From Polytrichum commune (Eukaryota > Streptophyta > Polytrichopsida > Polytrichales > Polytrichaceae), in the NCBI GenBank assembly GCA_950295325.1, contig OX485804.1:21144001-21208000 (forward strand): a stretch of 64,000 nucleotides of DNA, given 5' to 3'. Of this stretch, positions 32,203 through 44,819 are shown one piece after another. Position numbers and translations under genes: made by a program. Each line of letters begins with the position of its first letter. The stretch's first letter is position 1. The notes below the pieces were generated by a model that saw nothing but the letters and a program-made list of their open reading frames with translations, had not been told where the DNA came from and ran no database searches.

Positions 32203-32512
32203 ACTGCACTAAATATGATATATTTAGTGTTTGATTATATTTAGTGTTGTTACCACCCTACGGTAACCTTGCTCAACACTAATTTTCATAAATGTGTTGC
32301 TACCTTCCGAACTGCCACATGCCTTATTATATCCTTTTTTTCCATATCTTTACTAACACTAAATACAAACATGTAACTTCCACATATTACCATAGTTGAT
32401 ATTTTGTGTTAGAGTTTACATTTGATGTTACTTGCTTTCATAGGGTTATTGATATTTAGTGTATGCGTTTGTATTTTGTGTATCAAACACTAAATATCAT
32501 ATTTAGTGTAGT
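32203..32512. mobile_element. MITE with palindromic tips, copy 1
   Basis: It starts ACTGCACTAAATATGATATA and ends, reverse-complemented, ACTACACTAAATATGATATT. The terminal inverted repeat continues through TTTAGTGTTTGAT (about 31 bp). Each tip is itself a palindrome (ACTAAATATCATATTTAGT). 310 bp, no coding. Related copies are at 47834 and 48457; no clear target duplication. Confidence 0.85.
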
Positions 32513-32578
32513 GGACTTGGAAACATTAGGATCTCAACTGGTTATGCCCAAAAATCTCGCCGGACACTGGGAAGGTCT

Positions 32579-32830
32579 AGATAAATAAATAACCAATGTC
32601 AGGGAATCCGACGTGAATTTGAGCTCATTGGTCCTACCATGTTCAAGAATCTTCTTGGTGTAGGGTGGGGTTTACTACCTACCTTGCGGTGAGTGGGCTC
32701 TTGGCTTCCTACCCACCCAACTAGTTTTTTTTTTCCTTCAAGTAAATAAAGAAGATTTGACATCGGGAATTGAACCACCAACCACTTCATTTGGAAATTC
32801 GTACATCTCCATTATCATCCGGTAGTTTAG
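32579..32830 (-). mobile_element. Possible second SINE-like unit
   Basis: On the minus strand the word GGTTCAATTCCCGATG (B-box-like, about 32783-32768) follows a less clear A-box region. The unit shares the GGTAGGTAGT word and an ATTTATTTAT end with the SINE-like unit at 23376-23590. Evidence is weaker here because the A-box is not convincing. Confidence 0.35.
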
Positions 32831-32839
32831 GGTCATCTC

Positions 32840-34299
32840 GGACCAAGGGAGGTCTATGTGGTACGTCCTAGGTAGCCTTGTTTACGCATTTCTAGAATAG
32901 AAATAACTAGGTAAACACATGTTTTATGAAAAGATGAATGGTTCTAATACATCAAATAGCAAGACATATTTTAACTTGGTCATCATGTGAGTGGTTGGTC
33001 CTCTAGAACTAGGTGGTTATTGATATGCACATAACAATAATTTTTTGGGATGTGCACTCTACATTGCATTTCTACCTATGTGCCACCGGGTGGTTGCATA
33101 GAAGGGGAATTAATTGCACATGTTTTGTACATCATACACATATGACGGACATAAATACACTAGGCCCATCATCTCAATGAAAAATGCAAACCTGTGAATT
33201 CAATCGTAAATGGTGTGTATGGTTTGGAGTATGACATTATATGAGGCTATGTGTAATTTCTCTATTTGTATGTATATTTTTGTTTTTATAGCATAGTTTC
33301 CTTTGTATATAGGCATGGGTATTAATTTGAAGGTGAGGCTCACATGATATTTTCTATCCTAATCAAGAGTGCAGCCCCCAAGCATTACCTAGCATTAAAC
33401 CCTTGTTTTCAAGGGCCATGGATTAATGTACGATGTGCATAATCAATCTCACCTTTTGAAGTTTGAATCCAGAATTTGGACGTGACTAGCACTAAAATAT
33501 TCATGTTACTTGCTAGAGTGACCCTTATTAAAAAAAAAAACTCATGCAACCTAAGAGAGTTGTGACATAATCATACAATTCCAAAATCTTAAATTTACAT
33601 TATACCCATATATATATTCCGTGTACAAACTGTGGAACAATTACTGATGTGCAACACCATTGTTGCCAGTGGTGCGAATATGGTAAAGAGGACCAAATAA
33701 ATTTCTCTGGTCTCCTCAAACCATAGTTTTTATGGTCAAATACCTAGTAGTAGTAGCAAAATATTTTTTAAATTTGATATTTTTTTATGATGCCTTTAAG
33801 GTTTTGTTGAGTACTCAAATGTAGAATACCCAACTATAACTTAATTTAGTAGTTTGCAAAATAAATTGCAAACTAGACTACCTAATGCGCCTAACACACT
33901 TGTCATTCCAATTTGTATAAAATTTCTCCTCAAGATTTTAAACATGACCCTCTCTTCTTAAACAAACAAAAGTTCCCCCAAAATCCAATAACAATTATAC
34001 CACCACAATCTCTTGTTACAATGTGGTTTAAAGACTTTCATGCATCAACAACTATTAATTATTATATTATCATAGTGGAGTCCTAAAGTAGAGTAACATG
34101 AAATCAAAGAAGACCTCCTGCAAACATTGTAGAACCAAAGAATGTTCAAGCTCAACCACTCCAACCTCCCCATGATAAGTAGTTGTGAACATGTATGTCA
34201 GCCTTGACCTACATGATCTCAATATCAACTTGAATATGCACTTTTATTCCTTTCAAAAGCACTATGTTTCCTCACCAAAGGGAGAACACAAGGTTGTTC
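32840..34299. other. Intergenic, no gene seen
   Basis: AT-rich DNA downstream of the coiled-coil gene, with no open frame or repeat that I can support apart from short A/T runs. The 3' untranslated region of the gene ending at 34300 must lie at its right end. Confidence 0.55.
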
Positions 34300-37200
34300 T
34301 CATGGATTAATGTTAAGGGAAGTTGGTGATGCGCATGGCCGTGTTGACATTCGCATAGTGAAAACTCCCACAAAAAGTATAAGGATTGCAACCAATATCT
34401 CCCTTGTAAATAGTGAGCCTTTTGAGAAACTTAAGCGGAGCTTGTCATTCTCCTTAGCCCGCAACATTGCCAATTGCGTCCTCAAGTCCGCAAGAATTTT
34501 TTCTTTGTCTTTTGAAAAGATCGAGGCCTTGTCAAGGGAATTCTTCACATCCGCAAGCTCCTCCTTGCAAACTCTCAGCCCTTCCTTGTCTTCGCCAGCC
34601 TTCGCCTCCATCTTCTCGAGCCTTTGCTCCATTATGGATGCCGTTGCTTGAAGCTCAATATTTGAGGCTTGCAATGATGTGAATCTTGCTTCGAGCTCTA
34701 TATTTGAGGTTTGCGATGACACCAAGTTCGCTTCGAGCTCACCTTTTGCTTTGGTTACAGAGTCGAGGGACACTTGCATGTCCTCTTTCTCATCTCGAAT
34801 CGCATCCATCTCAAGGTTCACCTTGTGTATGGATTCACTCAATGTGTTCACTTGCGAAAACGCAATGTCGAGTTCGGATCTCAACCCTTTTTCGTCGTCG
34901 AGGAACGCGACCTCCATGGTGTCAAGTTTTTCCTCCAGGAGGCCAAGGTTATGGACTGCCTTCAAGCATTGCGACTCAAGTTCGAGCCTTCTTTCTTGTA
35001 GCATGAGTACAAGGCTAGTGGACTCTTTGATCGCACTTTGAAGAGCCTCAACGTCATTTTGCAAGCTTGTAGATTGAAGTTGTGTGGTGACAATTGTGGC
35101 TTCCATCTGTGAAATCGTGAGTCTCGCTTGCTCCAGGTTGACCTATAATGATTTTATTGACCACAAAGTAAGAATCATAAAATGAGACTTAAAACCCGCC
35201 CATGCACAATCAAAACATATATCCATGTAAAACACTTTCTCAAAAACAAAATCACTTTGAAATTAACTGCTTAGAGTTGTTATGTAGCCAAGAATAGGCC
35301 ATTGAGGCTCCCACTAGGCTACTCCCTACTTGTAGCTACCAAACATTGATCCTGGGTACATAGGCACATATGCAGAAACTTATGCAACACAAATTGCAAA
35401 CAACACACAAGCCCACGGAAGACAAAGACAAAGTTTAGTAATGCTTTGTTTTCAATCAAATTGAATTCTTGGTACTTGCAAAATCAACTCAAAGATCTAC
35501 TGATAAAGTCATTTCAATTGCAGTAAGTTGTGGATTAAGGTTCCAAAGCCTCATTCTGGTCCTCAAGGCATCATAGGGACTCAATGTTTTTATAATTACA
35601 TACATGTTAATGAACATGATATTAGCTAATCATTGTCATATATGACCTCCTCAAGAATTGATTAATTTGTCAAATGTGTTCTTCCAATGCACCAATCCAT
35701 GTAAATTACCATGCAAAGGAGAGATTTGGGTTCCTACAAATGTTTTAGGTTTAGATACATAATCATGTGTATTTGAAAACCATCATCACATTTTGTTTTT
35801 GTTTTTATCCCTCAAGTTGTAATAGGTTGTGGTAAACATGATCTTAATCTCATACACCAAGCAAAGAATGGCTTTAAGGTAGGGGTGGCTATTTCCGTCC
35901 AAATTTCAGATGTGCCTAGTTGGGATGCTAAAACTATTTTTTTATAAATTTTGAGCGCTCCGCAAAGCTGGTGCAAGAGCAACTATGAAAAAATCAAAAT
36001 TTTCCAACATGTTTATGATTTCCTACAAATTTTTAAAGGAAACCTTGTAGAGTGACCAACACTCGCACATAGGGTACGTGGTATATCCACAGGGTGGATT
36101 TCTAAAACCGACCGTTGGCAGCATTAAACCGACCGTTGGCAGCCAATGAAATGCTGGCAGCGCTGTGAACGATAAAAGCACCTTGATAGGTGCTTTTGTA
36201 AACCCAGGTAAAAGCACCTAGATAGGTGTTTCCGACATAGGGGTCGACTTTAGGACCCGCACGGAAATTGCCACCCCTACCTTATATACTTGACAATAGG
36301 AGCACGTAGAAATTGTCACATAGACTATGCAATGGTAGCTTGAAATCTAGAAAATCAATGTCATGTTCAAACCTCAAGAATAGACTAAAAATACTTACTT
36401 GAGCTTCAGTGGCAAGCCTTGTAGTGGATAGCCCATCTTGAATTGCAGAATGAAGGTCGATTCGCAAATTCTCAATAACCTTTTCCTTTGCTTCAATTTG
36501 AATTTTTAGCTCAATTAACTCAGTTGTCTTTTCATTGGATGATTCCTACACAAATAAGGTTGGAAGACCTTCTTTTAGATATTTCCAATTCTTGTTGAAT
36601 CCAAAAAAAAAATCAATCCGTCATGTGAATCAGTTACTTGAGCAAAAAAAATTAAAAAATTAACGCCATTCAAGTTTGTAATGCAATTGCTCTAATCTTC
36701 GAAAAACATTTGACATTCTAAATAAATGTGTAGGTAGGCTAGAAGTTGTCCATGTGCCCATTTAAAAGTCATTCATCTTATCCCTTGGTCTCCAATACAT
36801 ATTGAGGACCATATTTAGATTATATTAATTACAAGTAAGGCTACATAACAGTACTTAGCTAAGGCAACTTGGTGTCTTCCTTCCTTCTCATGAACACTTG
36901 TATGTGACTCCAAATTTATGAGCAAAGAATGTAAAGACATTTGTTTATATGAAATTGTTCAAACTCACACAAAGTTCAAACCACTTTAAAAAGTGGTTGC
37001 TTTCAATTCTAATTGGGGTTGAGTTGTGCGACTAGTCATTTAATTGAAATTTTACCTGCAATTGTGCATTGCTTTCAATTAAGCGTTCACTAAAGCTCGA
37101 GAGTTGTTGGACTTCAGACATGAGTGAACTTGTCTCAAGCTTGTAGCAAGATATCATATGTTTCGTGTCTTCAAGCTTAATCAACACTTCCTCCACCTCA

Positions 37201-39152
37201 CGGCGTGAATTTGAAAGTGCGCTCTCCAACTCATTGTTCTCATTCACCAAAGAGAATTTTTGAGCCAACAATTGATCGCTCAATGTTGAAACTTCTTTGA
37301 TCAATTCATTTTTCTCGAGTTCTAATCTCCCGACCTCACCTTTTGTAGATTTGATCACTTCTTCTTGTTGTGAGATAGAATCCTTTAACAAATTGCACTT
37401 GGTGCTTGCAATGTGCAAATCGTTCTCCAAAGATGCTCTTCCACTTTTGGAATTTTGTAACCTTTCGTCTAAATATGTATTATCAATTTTGATTTTTTCA
37501 AGTTCACCTCCTAGGGTTCCAATATTTTTCTTCAACTCCTCCACTTCATGACTATTTCCACAAATTTGTTGATGTTCTCGGTCGGCCAATAATATTTTAT
37601 TTTCACTTTCAAGCCTTTGGATGGTGTCTTTCATGGACATGTTTTCGGACTCCACTTTTTGAAGTTTATCTCTAACGGACACCCACTCTACCTCTAGATT
37701 CTTGAGGACCTCATTAAAAGAAGACTTTTCACATTCAATTTTTTTTAAGCTCTCCTGTAGCAAAACCCGTTCAGAGTCCAACTTCTCAAACTCGTTGTTC
37801 AAAAATTTCCTTACCTCCTCCGACCTTTTTAGGTCACCCACTAACATCATTTTTTCATTGTCCAATGCCTGAATAGTTTTTATAATCTCGTTCCTTTCAT
37901 ATTCTTCTTTTTTGATACACCCTCTCAATATGTTGTTTTCGTGTTCATATTCTAGCAATGTATCCTTCAAAGACATGGTGTGACTATATAGTTCATCATA
38001 CCTATCTTGGAGTGACTCTCTCTCATGATTACACTTTTGTAACGAAGTTTGGATGGAACTTTTGTCAAGCTCCAAGTTTTTCACATTAATTTGCAAGGTT
38101 GTGATAGTCCCACTCAAATCTACGCCAAGGCTTCTCAATTGTGTGTTTTCATCTTGAAAAAATATTAGTTTCTCCTTCAAGGTTTTTTGTTCGTTCATCG
38201 AGGTTGACATGTTGTTTGTAAGCTCATTCCTCTCTTCAAGGATTGCCGATAGTTTCTCCAACATATTGTTTTGCTCATGTTTTAAGCCATCTATCTCAAT
38301 TTGGAAAGCCTTGTGGTCATGGTCAAACTTGGGCAAGTTCTCAATACTTGATAAGTTGGTATCAACTTGAACATGATCAAGTTCACTCTTAATAAGTTCA
38401 GGATATTTCTCCTCATCACATTTTTGTGCCAAATTCAATAGCGACTTGTGTTTCTCTTCCTCTAGACACTATAAACATGCCATGGCAAATGCATATATTA
38501 GCTCATATATAAAATATATGTCTAAACAAAAAAAATTATAGTGCCGTAAAGATCTATATGCCCATTTCGACAACAATTGACGATTTGTTTGCAAAGTTTT
38601 GGTATTCCCACATTGTGTATTAAAGTCATTCTAATGAAGTTAGTTAGCACAAGATTCATACAAGAGAACATCATAAATCTTTATCCAATTCTTTCTTAAA
38701 ATCCTCATGCATACCTTTTTTGCTTCCCGAAGGTCTTCCTCCAACTTAACAACTTGATGGCTAAGGTCTTCATTTTCAGTTTGGAGCAAGCGAGTTTTCT
38801 GCACAAATCTATCAATAATCTCTTGAAGGTTCGCCAAACGGGGATCCACATTGTTCTTTGACTTTCCACCCCCAAATAAACCATCTCTTGTATCATCATT
38901 TGTATGAAATAACTTTCCATTCATTGTGCCATGACCCATGGCATGTGTTTTTTGAATTTGGTCGAGTCCGGTTTTTGTGTCTGAACCCCCCCTTAATGAT
39001 GTTGCTTCCAAAAACTCAAATGTTGACTTCTCTTCAATAGTTGCACAAGATGCGTCATCTTGACCCATATGAATGTTGAGTCGCGCAGGATCATTATTTT
39101 CAGGCACAAGAATTTCGTTTTGATGTTTCTTATACCCTTTCTTTCCTCGCAT
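34300..39152 (-). CDS. Tail-anchored long coiled-coil protein, four exons, 943 residues
   Basis: Exons on the minus strand are 39152-38715, 38459-37056, 36545-36399 and 35142-34300. All junctions are GT-AG and phase 0 (AAG|GTATGC, TAGAG|GAAGAG, CAG|GTAAAA, TAG|GAATCA, CAA|GTAAGT, TAG|GTCAAC). The product opens with a basic head (MRGKKGYKKHQ) and a polar, low-complexity part. From about residue 115 to 900 it is heptad-rich Leu/Glu/Lys coiled coil. It ends with one hydrophobic segment (EILVAILILFVGVFTM, about residues 911-926) and a short tail ending NINP. That layout is typical of tail-anchored tethers or scaffolds of the ER, Golgi or nuclear envelope (golgins, WIT-like proteins). No KASH-type ending (PPPX) is present. 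I cannot assign a named family. An AG acceptor near 39187 suggests a 5' untranslated exon further upstream. Confidence 0.85.
35876..36283. mobile_element. TIR element in intron 3 of coiled-coil gene
   Basis: AAGGTAGGGGTGGCTATTTC at the left matches the reverse complement of the right end (AAGGTAGGGGTGGCAATTTC) with one mismatch, continuing to CCGT. 408 bp without coding. The interior has a small tandem repeat (AACCGACCGTTGGCAGC twice) and AAAGCACCT/AGGTGCTTTT inverted words. The GGGGTGGC start suggests a hAT-like family, but no exact 8-bp duplication is visible. Confidence 0.75.
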
Positions 39153-40736
39153 CTTGTCTAGGATTGTCAGACTGATACAATGTACCTAAAAAATTTCAAG
39201 GTCATGAATTGTCAAACTAAATGGGCATGATGAATATTAATTTGACAAGACAATTCAAGGTAACACACTATGTATGACCCTTGATTATTATACGTTATTC
39301 ACTTTGCAAACGTTGATTGTTGAACATATATTTGTTGATCTTCCATTATAACTCGATGAAATGCTTCGGGTACTTACAAAAAAACTGGATTTCCAAATTT
39401 TTGTAATTGGTAATGACTTGAAGTTGGTTGCAAGGTATTCAATTAGGTTTTCAATCTGCAATACATGCCAAAAGCATTACCAAGGCTATTGTTGAGATTA
39501 ACTTGGCTATATATGCAATACCTCTCTAATGACCTAAAATTCCAATTGGTATTTACATGCTTTATTCATATGAGCCTCAAAGAAAAACTATAAGGAATCA
39601 ATCGATGAACACAAAGACACAAACACAATGGTTACATCTAGCTAGAGAATCCGTAAACATTATTTCATGTACACATGACACAAATCTCATATCTATAAAT
39701 TATGCTTGAGGCTTAATGCAACATATGGTTTTTAAAACTAAAGTAGTTCAAAGAAAGAAAAATGAATTCCTTTTGAGTTGTCAAGAATCATACAGTAACC
39801 AACCTTCCAACACACAAATTACCAGAACCTCCACCCTTCAAGCAAGCCCATGACAACACCCAAATTTCCTCGTGCTACCATCACCTTTGGAGGCTTCTTA
39901 AGATACACTAAGTGCATGTTTGTCCTTCCATTTATAACCAAAACTGCACATCATCTATCAATAATGTATTTCATTATACCTTCTCTTCAAAAACCTTGAC
40001 CAGACAAAAAAAACATAATGTGAGAACATTCACCTAGTGAAGACCTCCAAAGAGAGGCCCTCATCAACATAATTGGTGGACAATGACCAATTTTGATTAC
40101 CAATGGAGTGACAAGCATGTTGTCATACCTTCAAAAGCATCCAAAGCCGAAGACAACAAGGAATCTTACCCACTATCTTGCTACCATCAATGTGCATGCA
40201 TATGAACACCTCTCTCAACACGACTATCCTCACTAAAACGACACTTAGGCAAGTCAAACATGAATTCCACCTTATCATTCAGAACATATATAAATGAACA
40301 TGTTGTATGAACACATGAATCGAATGTATAGTTTCGGTAGAAGAATGAGCAACTACTTATGAAGTCGACGCTCAAAACCGACATAGTGCATAATTTGGGA
40401 GCCCGGTGTTTAATAAGCAAACCTGTGACAAACAATACATACACAATGCTGCTCCCGAAGAAATCCTTTTGCAAAGTCAGGCTGGTCGCATACTAACTTG
40501 GGGTATGAAAGACCAAGGCTTTTAGGTTTTGTGGGGGATTTGGCCAAGAGGTGAGAAGTTCTTTGAGAGCACCTAGGGGGGAGAGAGAGAGAGAGAGAGA
40601 GGCTGCTTCACAGGTAACCGTTTCACTGGGTGAAGGGTCAAGTGACCGGTTGACCCGGTCATCTCCTGGCTCTGTGTATGGGGAGCTCAGTCAGTGCTTC
40701 TGAGTCCCCTTTGACCTTACAATATACCCCTTAAGG
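39153..40736. other. 5' flank of coiled-coil gene and intergenic DNA
   Basis: Contains the presumed promoter and 5' untranslated sequence of the gene on the left. No other gene found. A (GA)n tract is at about 40578-40602, followed by short inverted words around ACCGGTTGACCCGGTCA. Confidence 0.5.
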
Positions 40737-41310
40737 TGAGAGGGGTCTTGAAATGGTTACTTCTTTTGACGAGCCCACTTCTTGTAGGATATGACACATG
40801 CGATTGGTGCAAGATGGTCAATAAATCCAAATGGCCAAATGGAGGCCATTGCCACTATGCTCACAATTTTGGGAGCGCATATGGATGTTGCGTTCGTTAT
40901 CAAAGTGAAGTTCTCGTGCTCGTTAAGTGGCCATGTTAGAGTGCGTTTCTATGTAGGTTGCTCGCCCAGTGGATTCTAGTGGGAATAAGGATGGAATTTG
41001 GTGGGGGTAGTGTGTGTATGTGCCAGCCAATCGTTGCTATTTCAAGTGTTTAGTGAGTGCATGGAAGTCTAGTGGCCGGTGGCAACGGTCCTCCACATAC
41101 TAGTAGGCCACTAGAATGTGGTAAGTCCCCCCCAATAATGTTAAGTATTGGGCATAGGTTGGTTATCTTATTTGCAGTCGAATCTCTTTTGAACACATAT
41201 CTTTCTAGTATCTATTCTTGGAGCCGCACCTAACCACATACCACTCAGATATAAGTGTTTGATTGAGATAAGTTACCGGATTAAGCACGTGTACCTTAGG
41301 TGACAAGCAT
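40737..41310 (+). repeat. Dispersed repeat family, copy C
   Basis: Has the block TGAAATGGTTACTT, GAGCCCACTTCTTGTAGGAT, ATGACACATGCGA, GCCATTGCCACTATGCTCAC, GGGAGCGCATATGGATG, ATCAAAGTGAAGTTCTCGTG also found at 4260-4545 and 5440-5600. Near 41220 is the head phrase (GAGCCGCACCTAACCACATA) followed by the ATATAAGTGTTTGATTGAGA variant. Confidence 0.6.
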
Positions 41311-44300
41311 GTGTTGGCACTTGGAGATGAAATGTTGATTTTTCAAGGTGACATGTAGATTTTCGCACAAATTTTGACTACTAGCAAATTGACATGTGGT
41401 GCATTGCTCACTTTTTGGATGATGTTGTGTTGAGCCTACTTATCACATACGGTAACCAATGGCAATGTCCATAGGGAACAAAGGCTAAGTATCATCACGT
41501 GTGGCATTGCTAATCTATTGACATTCCACACTTATTTGAATCAAGTACCAAGGGTAAGAAAAATACGTGATTTATTTTTAATCATGGTCTCTATACATTA
41601 AATATATAAAAAATTATAAGTTTTTGGTGGTTTGCTTTTGACCGGAGGTAATTATCATGGGTAAGGAGGCAACCTATTTGTAATGGTAGCCTAATTGCAT
41701 ATATCAATGTATAAAGTAGCATTTAATCACATAGTAATAATAAAGTTTATGCGAAGAATTCCAAATGTAATTTCATACTAAATTCAGAACAAACGCGTTT
41801 CACCAAGTCACTTCAATGACATCATTTCATTTTTTCTTTTTCTTTTTTCTTTTTTTCTTTTTTCTTTTTTTCTTTTTTTTGAATCAAACTCATGAAAACA
41901 AACATTAGTCTCTATCTCACAAAGGCTACCAAACTCTACAGCTCCGGAGAATTAGCCGGTTTGAAATCATGCTAATGCACTTTCAATCCCATTAATTTGA
42001 AGTCAATTTCATTGCACCTCAATTCTGAGTTAGCAATGTAGAATATACAATTTCCTGTTTAAAATTTTGAATTCCTGATAAGGATCTGATTTTACAAGGA
42101 AAATTGCGATCATATATCGGTTTTCATTCCTTCAATGAAGATGCAGTCCTATGGGATGTGAGGACTGGTAGCATGGGGAGAGCAGCAGAATTTTTGAGAA
42201 GTGGAGTTTCCAAACCCATGCGGCTCCTGTCTCTGGATCACCTGACATCTCCCCCCTTGTAAGAGCTAGTTAGGGGGTTGCATCCTGCATGAAGTGTCAT
42301 TGAATGTGACAAAAGCCGATCAAACATGTAGATGAGGAATAAGCACGCCATTGCAAAATATGTCGAATATGGCCCTTATACGCCGTGGATTGAAAGGAAC
42401 AGTGTGTTCAGAACTTGTTCTTGATCCAAGTCAATAGTTGTCTAAAAATCTTATTATGCATTTGTGGAAGTGATATACAGTATGATGAGCACCTAATGAG
42501 CACCGTATTATCATATTGGTGTCACTTAGGGTGCGCCAAACCTGCCAAGACGACAACTTCAACACAGCAACAACAATCACAACATCGAACTTCAAGTTTG
42601 TCAACAAGCTAGAGTATTGGAAAAGCTTACTTCACACTGATGAAAAGATATTGTAGGGACCACTCTCTTGGAAAGGAAAACATTGTTTTCTCGGACACAA
42701 AATAATTCAGAAGCATTGTGCATTAGGTATGTCACCTGCCAAAGCTAAACTACGTCAAAATACTCTCATATCCACTGCACTGCTATGCTTGTGATTGGGT
42801 TCCACATTACAGGATGATAATCCACTGTGCAGGATGTAGAACAGATCTGTAGAGGAAGCATAATTGAACCAACATTCTTTCAGAACATCACTGGACTCAA
42901 ATCTTGAAAATCGGTGTACTTCAGAGAAGCATCAGATATTGTATCCAAACACAAAATTCCCATCATCCTCTAGGGGTGACACAAACTGAACCAGTTGCAT
43001 CCAAACATTTTGGCTATCAATTGGAGAATTCATAAGACTGCACACTAAAATCTAAGCTCTCAGGACAGGCACAGCCTCCACAGCCTTGTTAATTTTGGCA
43101 TCAACCTCCTCACTGTAATTACCATGTACTTGTCCACTGAAGATAATACTTGTCAGCATATCGCTCGAGCCTCACAACTAAGCCTCCACACTACAACTGG
43201 GACAACAACACCCTTACAAACTTTACTTCATTTAAGTTGAGAGTGCATGGATTGTACATTGCTCACCTCCATCAGCTTGATGAAGTTGAACTTCGGACCC
43301 TTAAGAAAACCCCTGCAATGCTATATGCAAACCCTAATCCAATCAAGTATTCAGTGCATATCAATGCCAGGTCTGTCGGGTATCAGTGCCAGGTACCAGC
43401 TTAGTTTTCAAATTGAACAAACCAAACATAACCACACCTGACCTTTCAACCACACATTATTCCGGTTGGATCATTTTGAAACATGAGGAGCATTTGGAAT
43501 AATTTCCAGGTCACAACTCCAAGAGTGTGTAGTGACAACGCACTAGAATGCAAAACCCACAAGCTATGTACTGTAGTCATGCTGTGGAACAATACGGTTT
43601 TAAATAACACAAACATACCATGGTCTATTGTTTCCACAATATCCAAAATTGCACCCTACATTACAGTCTTCAGCAAATGTTTGGTGTTGCAAGCTCTTGT
43701 GCACATGGGTTGCGGAACAATGGCCACTGCCACTTACAACTGATATAGAAGCATCTCAACAAATTGTCCCACCCCTTCCTCAACCAACCAGATACACAAG
43801 GAAATGACTCATTGTGCCCAGCCAGATTGATTATTCACAAATCCACATTGTGGTCACTTCATGGGTCCTTGCCACTTACCTGCTCAACAGTCAGAGAGCT
43901 ATGCACATGTCCACCACTGCACAAATTGCAAACTCCAACAAGCATGTAGACGCCCTTCCCCTCATTCAACACTCTAAACAGGTGTGCACATTTTTATTGC
44001 AATGATGTGTGAAAAATAAGGCTCTGTATAACTACGCAAGTTACCAGAGACATCACAGTTTTGAGTCTGTAATGCAGGCACTTCACACATGCGTAAAAAG
44101 GTAGATCTCAAAGGATGTAAACAACATTTGCTAATGCATCCTAGAGGCCATAGATAAGAAAAAAGACATTTGGAATTAGAATTCTGTGAAGTTGTTTTCT
44201 ATTATCTAGCACATCTTTAAAAGGTCATCATAGATCAGAAGAAAGTCATTTGGTATTAGTGATTTCTAGTTTAATGAAGTCATGTTTTGAAGACTATTAC

Positions 44301-44819
44301 ATTAGAAAATGAGGAGTGCAATAACATGTCTACATAATCACTCCAAGATGGCAACTAGTCTTGTTGTCAAATACCTGATTGACAAAGTCAAACCTTTCAG
44401 AAAACCAATGCCTGGGAGTTTCCTCATTATATACAAGATTCAGATATTAGCTGAGGACAACTATTCACTTGACTTCACGAATACCCTCAATGAAGATTGA
44501 TCCTTACCTATATCTACTTTATGTTCAGGGCAGTCCCAACTTGAACATTACCAGTTTGTTTACATCCCTGATGTACCAATAATCTATGAAATTAACAGTG
44601 ATCAATACAGCTGTTCAGGTACACCTCTCATAATTGACCCTAACATGCAAAGGGTGTCATAGCCATCTCAGTCTTTCCGAGCCAAAATGTCCAGTTGCAT
44701 CTGGACACAATTCTTAAGACAAGAAATCTGGCCAGATATTGTGATCACATTTGCTATAAGTTAGCTTAGGTGGTCTTGGAAGCTTATTCACAGTTTGTGT
44801 TGCCTCATATGATATGTCA
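41311..44819. other. Intergenic, 3' of MAD2; one possible terminal exon
   Basis: A pyrimidine tract (T/C only) covers 41824-41880. On the minus strand at about 43128-43068 a coding-like end (SEEVDAKINKAVEAVPVLRA then TAG) follows an ATTACAG acceptor-like word. It could be the last exon of an unrecognised minus-strand gene, but I found no partner exons. Plus-strand frames between 43150 and 44500 look like chance. Confidence 0.35.

Noticed and set aside
34310-35041. Ser-rich plus-strand frames
   Set aside because: Antisense shadows of the coiled-coil exon (Glu/Leu codons read backwards).
43150-44500. Series of plus-strand frames of 60-86 codons
   Set aside because: Different frames with no shared family pattern; they look like chance openings downstream of MAD2.
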